Shown one piece after another: positions 1 through 9,955 of a stretch of DNA of 64,000 bases (position 1 is the first letter of the stretch; the number at the start of each line of letters is the position of its first letter). The stretch spans positions 118,833,842 to 118,897,841 of the forward strand of contig OZ022500.1 of NCBI GenBank assembly GCA_963989385.1. Reading direction: 5' to 3'. The DNA comes from Ctena decussata (Eukaryota > Mollusca > Bivalvia > Lucinida > Lucinidae). Under the pieces are notes generated by a model that did not search any database, was not told the origin of the DNA, and saw nothing but the letters and a program-made list of their open reading frames with translations. A program made the translations under genes and the position numbers.

Positions 1-644
1 TTACGAGACACGCATTACAAACAAACACAATATATATACAATTGTTAAAATGCATTATCAGTTTCATCATAATAAAATAGAATGTGTAAAACACACGCGC
101 AAATAATAATTTGCAATCTAAAAAACTTACAATTAAATGAAACGTCTAGCTTAAAAAGCATTATAATTAAGATATTTCTATGTGGACGCATCAGATTTGT
201 GACATAGTGAAAACATGAAACATACCTCAAATTCTGAAGTAGATTCATAACAGTCACTTTACTTAGTTTCAGTCAGAAGCTTCAGGTGTCTGTTTGACCT
301 CAAAACAATATTGCTGATTGTTAGGCTAATTCAAAACCTTTGAATACATGTACTTTATGCATGAAATACCATTTGACCAGTTTGGTCATGTCTCCATGAA
401 TTTGTATAACTGCAAAACTGTATTTGGCCATTGACATTATTTCACAAGTGAAATATAATCAAATTAAAACAGTTCATCCCTAAATATATGACACTGACTT
501 CTAATCTGGTTAAGTCCAGCGTTAGAGGAAGCGATACTTTATAGAAACTTCAAACATATGGCAAAGTGTTTAAATTTATATGTCTGAATGAAAGAGTTAA
601 AAGTAATGCGAAGCAACATAGAATTTCAAGTTTTCTTATTCCAG
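1..644. other. Intron DNA upstream of the first ACSL exon in the window
   Basis: No exon or recognisable repeat is visible here. The stretch ends in a pyrimidine-rich tract and an AG at 643-644, the acceptor of the ACSL exon at 645. It is therefore read as intron of the ACSL gene, whose earlier exons lie outside the window. Confidence 0.5.
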
Positions 645-734
645 GGAGAATATGTTGCCCCAGAGAAAATTGAGAATGTGTTTATGAGAAGTAAATTTGT
701 GGCACAGGCTTTTGTTGAAGGAGACAGTATACAG
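645..734 (+). CDS. ACSL: ACSL exon (first in window)
   Basis: Thirty codons, phase 0 in and out. It encodes GEYVAPEKIENVFMRS and then KFVAQAFVEGDSIQ. Acceptor ttccag ends at 644 and the donor gttagt starts at 735. Confidence 0.93.
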
Positions 735-3700
735 GTTAGTACAGCTATACTTGGTTATGTGGTCACCTCAGCGAATAGATCTTTAACACAGTGCAGTGCA
801 GTGCCAAATGAATGTTTACTAAGGGTCCATAGGTCTTTAATAGCCATGCTTTTGTTTCATTTTCATGACCCCAAAATTAACAGATTTGACAGTAAAGTAA
901 TCTATAAAGCAGAGTAACACAAGGGGAACACAAAATTGCCTGCATAAGAAAGTGGTCTCTTGATGCAGGTTCATTTGCATTGTACTTTGGTTCAAGGGAC
1001 CCAGAAAAGGTCATTGCTAAAGACAGATGACCAATTGATAGAACTGATCATATAAACGGGGTTGACTTAATATTCAGTGGGCTGTGGCACAATTTGGATT
1101 TGGATCAGCATGCAAATATGAGGCCCAACATGACAATACCAACAAAGTGGCATGTGTGCCCAGTGAAGACTAAGATCAGCCTGGGCATCCATGTAGCGGA
1201 AATCATCTGAATCGTTTTTATTTACTCAAAAATTAAATAAATGAATTAAACCTCTAAAATGCTAAAATTTTATTAAGAAGTTCTTTGCTTACGATCAAAC
1301 ACTATAATTAGAAAGGGATGCAAGAGAAAGTATCTATCATGGGTATGAGGTGTGGATAGATAAATCTGTCTCTGGGGTCAGTGTTTGGCATCAGGAGGCA
1401 AGCCTCATGATGTCCAGCAGTGACCCTCATGACGGATTTTTCTATCAACACCTCATACCCATGATAGCTACTTATAATATCAGCTTGTCAATGAGCATAT
1501 TATTGTACTCTTCAAATCAAAATCAGATATTCTGTGGTTCTCTGAAGACCAAGTCATTTAAGCTGTTCTTCTTATATATCACTATCAAATATAAATGAGA
1601 TGGATAATCTAAATATTCTTTTGTATGTGAGTCAGATTTGATACTAGAGAGATACTGCAGCTAAAAGTCTTTGACCAAACCGACTAACCATTTTTAGCTT
1701 GCCTGAACAAAAGTTCAGGAAGAGCTATTGTTGTCACCCCGGCGTCGGCTTCAGCGTCCGCGTCCGCGTCTGCTTCCGCGTCAGCGTCGGCGTCCGGATT
1801 GGATGTTTTGGTTAAAGTTTTTTAAAGACCTATATCTCCTTAGAGATTAGGGTTAGACACCCCCACCCCTCTCCATGACCTTGATGTCAAGGTCATGGAC
1901 TTAGAAAATTGGGAGTATTTTTGGACTGGATGTTTTGGTTAAAGTTTTTTAAAGCCCAATATCTCCTTAACCCATGGATGGATTCCTTTGATACTTGCAC
2001 TGTAGTTAGATATTGGTCCAAAGTTTTGCAAGGTACTACCCCCACCCCCCTCAGTGACCTTGATGTCAAGGTCATGGACTTAGAAAATTGTCTTTTTATT
2101 GATTGGATCTTTTAAAGACACATATCTCCTGAAACCAGTGATGAATTCTTTTTATATTTGCACTTTAGTTAGATAATAGCCCAAAGTTTTGCCTAGTACT
2201 ACCCCAACCCCGCACATTGACCTTGATGTCAAGGTCACGGACTTTGGAAATTTGCTCTTTATTAAAGTTTTCTAATTGCATACTGATTCATAATGCTTGG
2301 CAGAGATTTAGAGTTTGCACTTGAACTGATGTTAGACACTTGTTTGAGTTTTTACAAAACACTATATACTTACCCCACTGGATGACCTTGAAGTCAAGGT
2401 CATCGACTTATAATTTTGTCTTAAAGATTTTGGTTAAAGTTTTATATTTATGAAGACATAATTTCACAGTGCCACGATGGACTCAGCTGATACTAATACT
2501 TGGACTGATGTTAGATAATGGCTCAAGGTTTTGTTACATCCTAGCCCCCCCCTCCCCCCCCACCCCACCCCTACCCACCCCCACCCCTACCGCTTAGTTC
2601 TTTGACCTCAAGCTCATGGACTTTGAAATTTCATGTGGATTTTTTTATTTTAATTTTATTTTAAGACTTATTTCTTAGATAGCTTTTGTTTATAAATGTG
2701 TTGTCATTATGGACATGCTTGCCTGAAGTTTTATGCATAGAAGTCCACACCTCCAAAGCGACTGTGTGATGGGCAAGCACTATTCAGGCAAGCTATGCTG
2801 TCAGGCGACAGCTCTTGTTATCATATGACGTCGCTGTTATTCAGTGGATAACGTCATGTCATAAAAATCGTATGACCACACATGTACTAACACTTTTGTG
2901 CATAAACGTAACGTCATTGACAACGTCCATGTCAGCAATGCATTTTCTTATTGAAATAGTGTTCAGTTTGAAGGTGTTATAATCCCATTTCAAAGGGTCA
3001 TATGATAAACAGAATCTTACACTTGTGGTCATTTCATTTGAAATTTATGAAACTCGCCGAAGGCTCGTTTCATAAATTTCATATGAAATGGCCACTTGTG
3101 TACGATCCTCTATACTGTTCTCTGACATCAACACTGATCTCTTTCTTGCCAGGCTTACATCATGTGTGTAATAGTCCCAGATGAAGAGGTCTTGGTAGAA
3201 TGGGCCAAGAATAATGGTCTCACTGATGACTTTAAAGAATTGTGTAATAGTGAGGTAAGTTAGCACAGCTGCAGATAACAGGATTATTTAAGAATTAAAG
3301 TATGATTTTTTCAGCTATTATCGTGTGATGAAGCCAGTGGGCAGAGATAAAATTCCATGAAGCGCAAAGCGCTGCTTGTAGAATTTTAGCGACGACCACT
3401 GGCTTCTCCACACGATTAACTCTGAAAAATCAAATTTTAAATCTTATACATGTAATTACACTTTATTTTTTTACCTTTTTGTGCCATTTTGCATTGTAAT
3501 TTAGTGTAGAATATGCAAAACATGGGTCGAAGAAAAGTTACTAACGACATGTTTGGCCATTCCGTTAGACAACCTAACCCTGACGTGGTGTCAGTTGAAT
3601 GTTACATGGACCAATCGAGATGTTCATTTACCTTAGACGTCGCTTGATGACAATGTCACATGATCAAATTTTTGTTCATCAGTGTATGAAGCTAGTTGCT

Positions 3701-6073
3701 GTAAAGGTTTACCTAAGGGAAGTCAGTGGCAAGTGTAAATATATCATTATAACTCTAGGAGAACTTTTCTTCTTGTACAACTTTTTAGAATCACTTCAGC
3801 CATACTAAAGGTACAGTTTCTCATAGCACAGCTCAAATAAGCTGCGACATGACAAAACCAGCAAAGTTGCATATGCGCCCAGCAATGACCCAGATTAGAT
3901 GGGCCTCCGCCCTGTCTGATCAAGAGTTTTCGCTGTATGCATAAAGGGTAGCTAAGGGTCTAAGCTAGCTCTGTGCAGACAGCAAAGACTGATCAGACTG
4001 GGTGGATGCCCAGGCTGATCTGAGTCTTTGCTGGGCATACATGTCACTTTGTTGGTTTTGTCATGTTGTGGTTCATTTGTTTATGAGTGGCCATCTATGA
4101 AACAATCCAAATCAGGATTGAAAAGCTGGATGAAATAAATTTATTTCCACTTCATTGAAATCTTAATGTGGACACTTCTTGTGTCAGCTGGATCAGAACT
4201 GAAGTGGTTGTTATCACAGCACATTCTTTGACATCACAAAACTACGGTAAAAAATAAGTATTGGGGCAGATAGATGTGAGCAAACTGTGCAGACCCAGAT
4301 CAGACTGCTCTTACAGAAGCAGTCTGATCAGGGTATACACTGTTTGCCATTCCATCTGCATCTTTTGGGCACATTACTGCTTAGTATATAACCAAAGTGC
4401 TTCATTTTAGGGCAATTACAGTATTTATTTAGGTGTTCCAATTTTAGAGCTTACACAGTAAATGTTGCACACATGCACATATGTTGCACTTCTTTTGCTG
4501 GAATTTTTTTTCTGTTCATTTAGAATGGAACTAAAACAAGAGCCAGTAAAACTGCAAAAAAAAAAGCATGAACATAAAGAAAATGATGCTGTTAGTATTG
4601 AGCTGTGAGCTTTCTCTTATTTCCAGAGTATTAAAGATATGATTTTGAAAGACATCAATAAGATAGGTAGAACCATGGGTCTCACAGGCTTTGAATTGGT
4701 AAGTGATAAGAAATACCGTATACAAGATAATTTTTGCGTTGTTCCATTTTTCGTGGTATTTCGCGGTCACTTAGAAACCGCGAATATTAAAATCCCGAAA
4801 TAATTTCATGTTTCTTACGAAGTATCTTCTGTAGACACAGTGTTCTTATATTTTGTTTCTGTTTGCTTAGGTAATTGCTGGTACTTTCCACTTGAGCCAG
4901 TTCTTTCATTAACCTGCGGCAGCCCTGTCGCAGGTTAATGAACAATCTAGCTCAAGTGAAAAAAGCAGTTTTGCTTTTCACGCATGTTGCTTACTGCGAA
5001 AATTGAAAATCGCAAAAAATAATGCTTATGTTTTTGACCCTTAACCGCGAAAATATGAACCTGCAAAAATTACCCATATACGGTATGTGCAGGACAGTAA
5101 GAAAAATAGGTGCTGTAGAATTTTAATAGAAGCTTTAAATCCATATAATTTGCAGTAAATAAGTATGTTTTCCTCTTATATCCATCTATATAGTTTATAT
5201 GTCTCTGGAACTTTGGAAAGTAGTCTGCATGTTAGTCATAGTGGCCTTATGATTGTTGTGTGGAGCAAAGGAAAACTTAACATGATTGTTTAAAATTATT
5301 TGCATTATCATTGGCAAGTCATGCTAGTAAAATATGCCAAACATTAAGCATGATTTTAAAGTGAATGTAGCAAATTATTAGAAATTATGATTTAATTCTT
5401 TCAGTGGGAAGAAAGATGCATTCTATCTCACACCAATGATCAAGCTTTGTAAACGCAACAGTTTTACATTGTTTTTGAGTAACAGCTGTGCAACAAAAGT
5501 GCAGAAATAATTTTTCCAGAAATGCATATTTTGAGAGAAACAATATTATTTTTAAGTTTTATAAAAGAAGTAGCCTTGTATTTGCCAAAGCCTTTTAGCA
5601 TCACAAAATGCAAAATTGATGTAACAGCAAGTCACAGGTTATGTCTCTGTTCCCATCCAAAATAAATTCTGACTTGAAGTTTAATACAGTGGTTAATCAT
5701 TCATACTGAAGATAGAATGCATTTATATTTACTAAATGTCAGAATTAAATTGTTTTGGTTTCTAAATAATCTCGTTAATTTGTTTTTACATTGTGCTAAG
5801 TGGCAAACTGTGTAAACCCTGATCAGACTGCAGTCTGATCTGGGTCTGCACTGTTTGCTCAGACATGTCAGTCCATTACTTAGATTGTTAATGTTTATTT
5901 ATATATTTCAGGCCAAAGATATTGTTCTTTATCCAGAGCCTTTCTCAGTCGACAATGAGTTCCTCACCCCTACATTCAAGAACAAGAGACCAGAACTGAG
6001 AAAGTTCTTTAAATCAGACATTCAAGGATTGTATAAGAAACATGAGTTTCAGAGACTAACTTCTATGGAATAA
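645..6073 (+). CDS. ACSL: Long-chain acyl-CoA synthetase, C-terminal part (ACSL1/5/6-like), partial
   Basis: Family role: ATP-dependent activation of long-chain fatty acids to acyl-CoA through an acyl-AMP intermediate, on ER or mitochondrial outer membranes. Four exons join in phase 0: 645-734, 3153-3254, 4627-4698 and 5912-6073, giving 141 codons before TAA. The protein opens with GEYVAPEKIENVFMRS, the conserved C-terminal adenylate-forming segment (G-E-Y-x-A-P-E-K-I-E-N), and continues through VIVPDEE and FSVDNEFLTPTFKNKRPELR, the family signature close to the C-terminus in animal ACSL1/5/6 proteins. It ends about 15 residues beyond FKSDIQGLY, a slightly longer tail than I recall for vertebrate members. 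All introns have GT-AG borders and all exon lengths are multiples of three. The AMP-binding N-terminal part lies left of the window. Assignment to the family is firm; the choice among ACSL1, 5 and 6 is not resolved. Confidence 0.93.
1127..1190 (+). repeat. Family A foldback, left arm only
   Basis: Contains ACAAAGTGGCATGTGTGCC and the following GATCAGCCTGGGCATCC of the family A left arm. The complementary right arm is absent, so this is a truncated copy in an ACSL intron. Confidence 0.7.
1329..1472. repeat. Foldback hairpin element
   Basis: The arms starting with TATCTATCATGGGTATGAGG at 1331 and ending with CCTCATACCCATGATAG near 1468 are reverse complements. They enclose about 90 bp. The element lies in an ACSL intron and has no coding content. 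Confidence 0.75.
1741..1797. repeat. GTCGGC/GTCCGC simple repeat
   Basis: Degenerate hexamer array (GCGTCC, GCGTCT, GCGTCG) forming the head of the element at 1696-2794. It is strikingly CpG-rich against AT-rich surroundings. Confidence 0.8.
1876..1895. promoter_or_regulatory. Palindrome of two TCAAGGTCA nuclear-receptor half-sites (copy 1)
   Basis: TGACCTTGATGTCAAGGTCA is an inverted pair of the extended half-site TCAAGGTCA bound by FTZ-F1/SF-1 and ERR receptors. Identical palindromes recur at 2055-2074 and 2218-2237, and a one-base variant is at 2383-2402. The match is direct; binding is inferred only. Confidence 0.45.
2055..2074. promoter_or_regulatory. TCAAGGTCA palindrome (copy 2)
   Basis: Identical to copy 1 at 1876, offset 179 bp. 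Confidence 0.45.
2218..2237. promoter_or_regulatory. TCAAGGTCA palindrome (copy 3)
   Basis: Identical to copy 1, offset 163 bp from copy 2. Confidence 0.45.
2383..2402. promoter_or_regulatory. TCAAGGTCA palindrome (copy 4, spacer AG)
   Basis: TGACCTTGAAGTCAAGGTCA, with both nine-base half-sites intact and one spacer base changed. Offset 165 bp from copy 3. Confidence 0.45.
2543..2591. repeat. C-rich CCCCACCC low-complexity tract
   Basis: About 50 bp of CCCC blocks separated by T or A, at the distal end of the tandem-repeat element. The G-rich complementary strand could form a quadruplex. Confidence 0.8.
3025..3097. repeat. Near-perfect hairpin
   Basis: The arm ATTTCATTTGAAATTTATGA and its near-perfect complement surround the loop CTCGCCGAAGGCTC. 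It lies 55 bp upstream of an ACSL exon. Confidence 0.8.
3153..3254 (+). CDS. ACSL: ACSL exon (second in window)
   Basis: Thirty-four codons in phase 0, beginning AYIMCVIVPDEEVLVEW. Acceptor cttgccag ends at 3152 and donor gtaagt starts at 3255. Confidence 0.93.
3308..3434. repeat. Foldback hairpin element
   Basis: Arms TTTTTCAGCTATTATCGTGTG and CACACGATTAACTCTGAAAAA pair, with a further inner palindrome AGCGCAAAGCGCT. About 127 bp, intronic. Confidence 0.75.
3837..4077. repeat. Family A foldback, full copy
   Basis: Both arms are present: left GACATGACAAAACCAGCAAAG, right CACTTTGTTGGTTTTGTCATG. The internal arms carry GATCAGACTGGGTGGATGCC and its partner. About 240 bp in an ACSL intron. Confidence 0.85.
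4271..4351. repeat. Family D palindrome
   Basis: Arm CAGACCCAGATCAGACTGCTC with partner GCAGTCTGATCAGGGT, bounded by GCAAACTGTG and CACTGTTTGCC. The same unit recurs about a dozen times in the window. Confidence 0.75.
4627..4698 (+). CDS. ACSL: ACSL exon (third in window)
   Basis: Twenty-four codons in phase 0, encoding SIKDMILKDINKIGRT and a short remainder. Acceptor tttccag, donor gtaagt. Confidence 0.9.
4714..5085. mobile_element. MITE with TACCGTATA ends, interrupted by a hairpin
   Basis: Ends TACCGTATAC...GATAATTTTTGC and the inverted TGCAAAAATTACCCATATACGGTA are reciprocal. Internal arms share CCGCGAA motifs. A separate hairpin (4884-4966, arms CCACTTGAGC / GCTCAAGTG around a CGCAGGTTAATGA palindrome) sits in the middle, probably a nested insertion. 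Confidence 0.65.
5803..5863. repeat. Family D palindrome, short copy
   Basis: AAACTGTGTAAACCCTGATCAGACTGCAGTCTGATCTGGGTCTG-type arms meet without a loop at CTGCAG. It lies about 50 bp before the last ACSL exon. Confidence 0.75.
5912..6073 (+). CDS. ACSL: ACSL terminal exon
   Basis: Fifty-three codons plus TAA. Contains FSVDNEFLTPTFKNKRPELR, the C-terminal family signature. Acceptor atatttcag. Confidence 0.94.
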   Translation, partial: AKDIVLYPEPFSVDNEFLTPTFKNKRPELRKFFKSDIQGLYKKHEFQRLTSME

Positions 6074-6411
6074 AGTATGAAAAGTGTGAAAGTTATGTTT
6101 GACAAAAGAATGGAATTCCTCTTACATGGTGGAAGTAAATGTGTCAACTCTTCTCATAACAAACTTGGACCACAAATCAAGTTTGGTCACAGGTAAACTA
6201 CATGTAGATCACTATAGTCATGCTGCAGCTTATACATGTAAGCTGTTTTCTGGAATAGACAACCAGTCATTCGGAGTAGAAGAACTCCTGCAAACTTACA
6301 CCATGACAAATGCAGGAATCTAAAAAGTGGCATTTACTAAAAGAGTGTGCCAATATCAGTACTGTAGTCTTATACTGTGGCCTAGCTCTGAAATTTTATA
6401 GAAATAATAGC

Positions 6412-6610
6412 ATTAAGGTGTATGGATATACATCCGTGTTATGTCGCTTTTCTGAAAAAGGGGACAATTTTTGTGCCTTTGTTTCTGCTTCCCTGAAGGA
6501 CAAATCCATTCTAAAATGAGATAATTTCTTAAAGGAAAGAATTCGCTCATAGGGCAGCAAATTCCATCCTTAAAGAGTTGACCCCATTGAGAAGGGAGGC
6601 AAACAATGTA
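6412..6610. repeat. Family B foldback
   Basis: Starts AAGGTGTATGGATA, carries CTTAAAGGAAAGAATT and its partner, and ends with TTGACCCCATTGAGAAGGGAGG. It is the first of about fifteen copies in the window. Confidence 0.8.
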
Positions 6611-6696
6611 GACCACTGATCTGGGTCTGTACTGTTTGCTCAGACCTATCTATTGGAATTGTTACTGTAATTATTGGTTGATCTATATTTTATTTA

Positions 6697-6908
6697 AGCC
6701 GCAACTCGCCAAATTCAACAAAGTGGCATGTGCACCTCGCAAAGACAGAATAGCCTGGGCACCTGCCCAGTCAGATCAGATTCTTCGTTGTCCGCATGGA
6801 ACCAGCTTAACCCTCAGTTATCCTTAAAGCATACAGCTAAGACTATAATCGGAGTCTTCACTGGGCGCACATGCCACTTTGTTGGTTTGGTCAAGTCGCG
6901 GCTCATTT
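6697..6908. repeat. Family A foldback
   Basis: Left AAGCCGCAACTCGCCAAATTC with ACAAAGTGGCATGTGCACC; right GCCACTTTGTTGG...GTCGCGGCTCA. About 212 bp. Confidence 0.85.
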
Positions 6909-7094
6909 CTTCTTGAAAGCATGTTGTGACCACTCATTACCCTTTTGTCAAGGCAATTCAGATGAGGTGTCAAAAAATATCTCTTATAATCACGTGATAC
7001 TTACTTTTATCTAGAGCTTTCCATAAACATCTCAGTATGTCACAAATCATGGAATCTCATGGAACCACATGGCATCATGACAGATTATCTAAAA

Positions 7095-7600
7095 CTCATA
7101 GCATAAAGAACCATCAGAATCTCATCTGACATAATGGCTACATATTGGAATCTCATACAGAGAACCAACAGAACCTCATCTTACATAATGGCAAAGTATT
7201 TGAATCTCATAGCATAGAGAGCCATCCGAATCTCATCTTACATAATGGCAGTGTCTTTGAATCTCATAGAGAGAACCATCAGAATCTCATCTTTCATCAT
7301 GACAGTGTATTTGAATCTCATAAAGAGAACCATCAGAACCTCATCATGATAGTGTATTTGAATCTCATAAAGAGAACCATCAGAACCTCATCATGACAAT
7401 ATATTTGAATCTCATATAGAAAACCATCAGAACCTCATCATGACAATGTATTTGAATCTCATAAAGAGAACCATCAGAACCTCATCATGACAATGTATTT
7501 GAATCTCATAAAGAGAACCTTAAGAATCTCATCTTACATCTTGACAACATATTTGAATTTCCTAGAGGGAACCATCAGAATTTCATCTTACAGCATCACA
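7095..7600 (+). repeat. Minisatellite with 47-bp and 54-57-bp units
   Basis: GAATCTCAT recurs at 7148, 7202, 7259, 7313, 7360, 7407, 7454, 7501 and (as GAATTTC) 7555, giving spacings 54, 57, 54, 47, 47, 47, 47, 54. The 47-bp form has lost the CTTACAT-type segment present in the longer form. The array is partly open in one frame (ESH/ENHQNLI peptide repeat), but units of 47 bp break the frame, so it is not considered coding. Confidence 0.9.
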
Positions 7601-7613
7601 ACACCACTGGTGT

Positions 7614-8656
7614 CTAGTACATGCCTGGTTAAACACACAATTCCATTCCAACTTTGAAATTAAAAATTAAACTTTCACAAAAAAAATATATATATTTATA
7701 ACAGTGCTGTTCAACTCTTATATGTGAAATGCAAATTTTGTGCACAACATTTGAGGGCCCTGCCCATCGGGTCCCTTGAGATAGATGGGCTGCCTGGTGC
7801 TTTTGTGGCAGAGCTGCTAGTGCCTGAAGCAAGATCTGAGTGTCACATGTCTCAGGTCGGGTAAAAATCCTACAAATTCAGAGGTAATGTCTCAACATGA
7901 CTGAAATATTGTTGACTGGGATGCTATTCCACAACTCAACAACAACAACAAAAGCACATTTGCTTTGAAGTAAAAGCACTTGTGTAGTAATCATGAAACT
8001 CCTGGAAGTGGCCAAACAGAAATTTCAGTTTTGCCACTTTCAGGAGTTGGGTAATTACTCCAACAGTTTACATGTATCTTTGAAAAAAGCTGAAAATGTT
8101 GCACTTACAACATGGAATTAAATGACTTGAGAATAATCATTTGTTTGAGAAAATCTGAAGCTTCTGTGGAAAAAATTTCAGGTTGTAATTTCATTGAAAA
8201 ATAGGTGAGCATGGCAAACATTGTATGCCATGCTTATACACCAATGACATCATAATCCATTACCATAGCAACAAAACGTTCATGTTGATGTCAAAGTGAC
8301 ATCATCGAGAAGTCATTATGTCAAGGTACTAAGCACAACAGTTGGTAATTCCATAGCTGCTATGGTAACAAATCTACATGTATGACGTCATCTCCCTTAT
8401 AATTCCAGAGGAGGCCATGCTCCTCTTGAATTATAAGTGAGATGCTATCTGAAATTTATGCTTTGGAAAAGTGTGATTTTCTCAAACCTATTATTCATTC
8501 TCAAATAATTTAATTCTCTGTTTTACATGCATTACTTACCTATGAATCCAATAGCATTCTTATATTTTAGCAATCTTTTCACAGAAGCTTGAATTTTTAA
8601 TTTCTAAGTGGGAATGGAATTGTGAATTTACCTGGCATGTTGTAGCTGGTACATGT
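7614..8656. mobile_element. 1.04-kb foldback element
   Basis: The left arm CTAGTACATGCCTGG followed by ACAATTCCATTCC and GAAATTAAAAATT is matched in reverse by AATTTTTAATTTC, GGAATGGAATTGT and CCTGGCATG near 8590-8650. Arms are about 60 bp. No transposase frame inside. Contains an inner foldback at 8097-8535. Confidence 0.7.
8097..8535. repeat. Inner foldback nested in the 7.6-8.7 kb element
   Basis: Arms GGAATTAAATGACTTGAGAATAA...TTTGAGAAAATC and GATTTTCTCAAA...ATTCTCAAATAATTTAATTC pair. A central palindrome CTTATAATTC/GAATTATAAG around GGCCATGCTCCTC lies at about 8395-8443. Confidence 0.7.
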
Positions 8657-8854
8657 ACTTAATGTAAATTATTTTGCAATATAGTCTTTTAATTTTGACT
8701 TATATATTCAGTTTTAGAGATTTTTACAAATAGAATGTAATTGTAATTAGTTTTACTTTACTTTTTTTCCAGGATTATACTTTATAGAGATCAAATACTG
8801 TAATTGTATTTATGTTCATAGGGAAACAATTTTACTAACTTTTCAATTTGGAAT

Positions 8855-9430
8855 AGTTTACATGTCCAATCCTGAATCTGAATAGTTCAATGGTCATTAA
8901 TTTTGAGAAGTTAAAAATTTGGATTAACGTAATCGACCCATTTACCGCACTGTGCGCTTAACTTTTTCAAAATTGCAACAAACAGGTGTGGTTAAAAATG
9001 TATCTCTGAACAATAAAATGCAACATGGAGTAGGACTGGAAATACTTTGAGTTTATATTTTCTATGGGGCAGAAAATGATACTCAAGCCTTGAGTTCACT
9101 GTTGAAACAGTAATGATAGGTTCTTAGGTTTTGTGAGAGTTTCAAAAGGAAAAGCAGTGTGCGCTTGTGCAGTTTTTTTCCGGAAATGGCCATGGTGTGC
9201 GGGTATAGGGTCATGTGCGGTAAATGGGTCAATTACGGTAGTTTACGGGTCTGATTCTGAATACTTTTATTACTGGTCCTTAATTTTGTGATCTTTAATA
9301 GCAATTTGATTAGTTTACGGGTCTAATTCTGAATCTGAATAGTTTACTGATCTTTAAGTTTGTGAATGTAACAATTTGGATGAGTTTATGGGTCTGATTC
9401 TGAATCTGAATAACTTACTGGTCATACATT
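8855..9430. repeat. Degenerate direct repeats, ~80-100 bp unit
   Basis: Units of the type AGTTTACGGGTCTGATTCTG followed by GAATAGTTTACTGGTC and TTAATTTTGTGA recur about four times. The first and second are separated by a foldback insertion at 8927-9233. Confidence 0.65.
8927..9233. mobile_element. Foldback insertion with GACCCATTTACCGCAC ends
   Basis: CGACCCATTTACCGCAC at about 8935 and GTGCGGTAAATGGGTC near 9227 are inverted repeats. They interrupt the direct-repeat array, so this insertion is younger than the array. Confidence 0.7.
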
Positions 9431-9485
9431 CAGGTAGACATTCTTTCACCAGGAGGCACAACTCAGAGGTCTAATTTCTTTATAT

Positions 9486-9605
9486 GAGCTGCCACTCGAC
9501 AAAACCAACAAAGTGGCATGTGCGCCCAGCAATTCCTGGGCATCCGTAGCTAAGACCCTAAGCTATGCTTTGAGCACACAGTGATGACACTGATCAGACT
9601 GGGTA
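9486..9605. repeat. Family A foldback, partial
   Basis: GAGCTGCCACTCGACAAAACC with ACAAAGTGGCATGTGCGCC; ends inside the right half at CTGATCAGACTGGGT. Confidence 0.75.
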
Positions 9606-9776
9606 ACACAGTTTAATTACCAAGCTGATAAATTTGAAGATGCAATTTTCGGAAGCAGAGGATAATAACAAAGACAATAGTGTGTTGCAATCCTTATTTG
9701 TGTCTGGGCTTTAATACCGGTGGTTTTGTTCTGTTCCTTAATTCCTTTGTAAAATCTTGCAGAGAGCAAAAATCTC

Positions 9777-9955
9777 TAACATCAACATCCCATGAACATT
9801 TGTACAATTGGCCATATTTCTCCATAAAAACTAAGTTGTGTGACCCCCACATTGGAACCGTATTGCTGAGACGGTTCTAAAGAGAGGTCACAATATATGT
9901 TTTCATGGAGAAATAAGAAAAAATTATCTCAGAATTATCTTCAAACTCCAAAGTG
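9777..9955. repeat. Family C foldback
   Basis: GTGTGACCCCCACATTGGAACCGT pairs with GACGGTTCTAAAGAGAGGTCACA; the flanks TTTCTCCATAAAAAC and TTTTCATGGAGAAAT are also inverted. Confidence 0.75.

Larger units (their letters stand above)
1696..2794. mobile_element. Element with AGCTTGCCTGAA inverted ends and an internal ~165-180 bp tandem repeat
   Basis: AGCTTGCCTGAA at 1696-1707 is matched by its reverse complement at 2783-2794. Inside are a GTCNGC-rich head (1741-1797), then about four tandem units that repeat the sense of 'GGATGTTTTGGTTAAAG' followed by 'ATATCTCCTT', each ending in a nuclear-receptor-like palindrome (1876, 2055, 2218, 2383), and then a C-rich tract. No open frame of note. It behaves like a non-autonomous mobile element; the class is not recognised. 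A related short copy may lie at about 42940-43380. Confidence 0.6.

Noticed and set aside
3025..3097. Hairpin as a microRNA precursor
   Set aside because: The stem is too perfect and is one of many similar foldbacks in the window, so a mobile-element origin is more likely.
7145..7396. 83-codon frame with ENHQNLI repeats
   Set aside because: A translation of the minisatellite. The 47-bp units shift the frame, and no such repeat protein is known to me.
7095..7600. Possible CRISPR array
   Set aside because: Eukaryotic context; units are tandem without unique spacers, and unit length varies by internal deletion.
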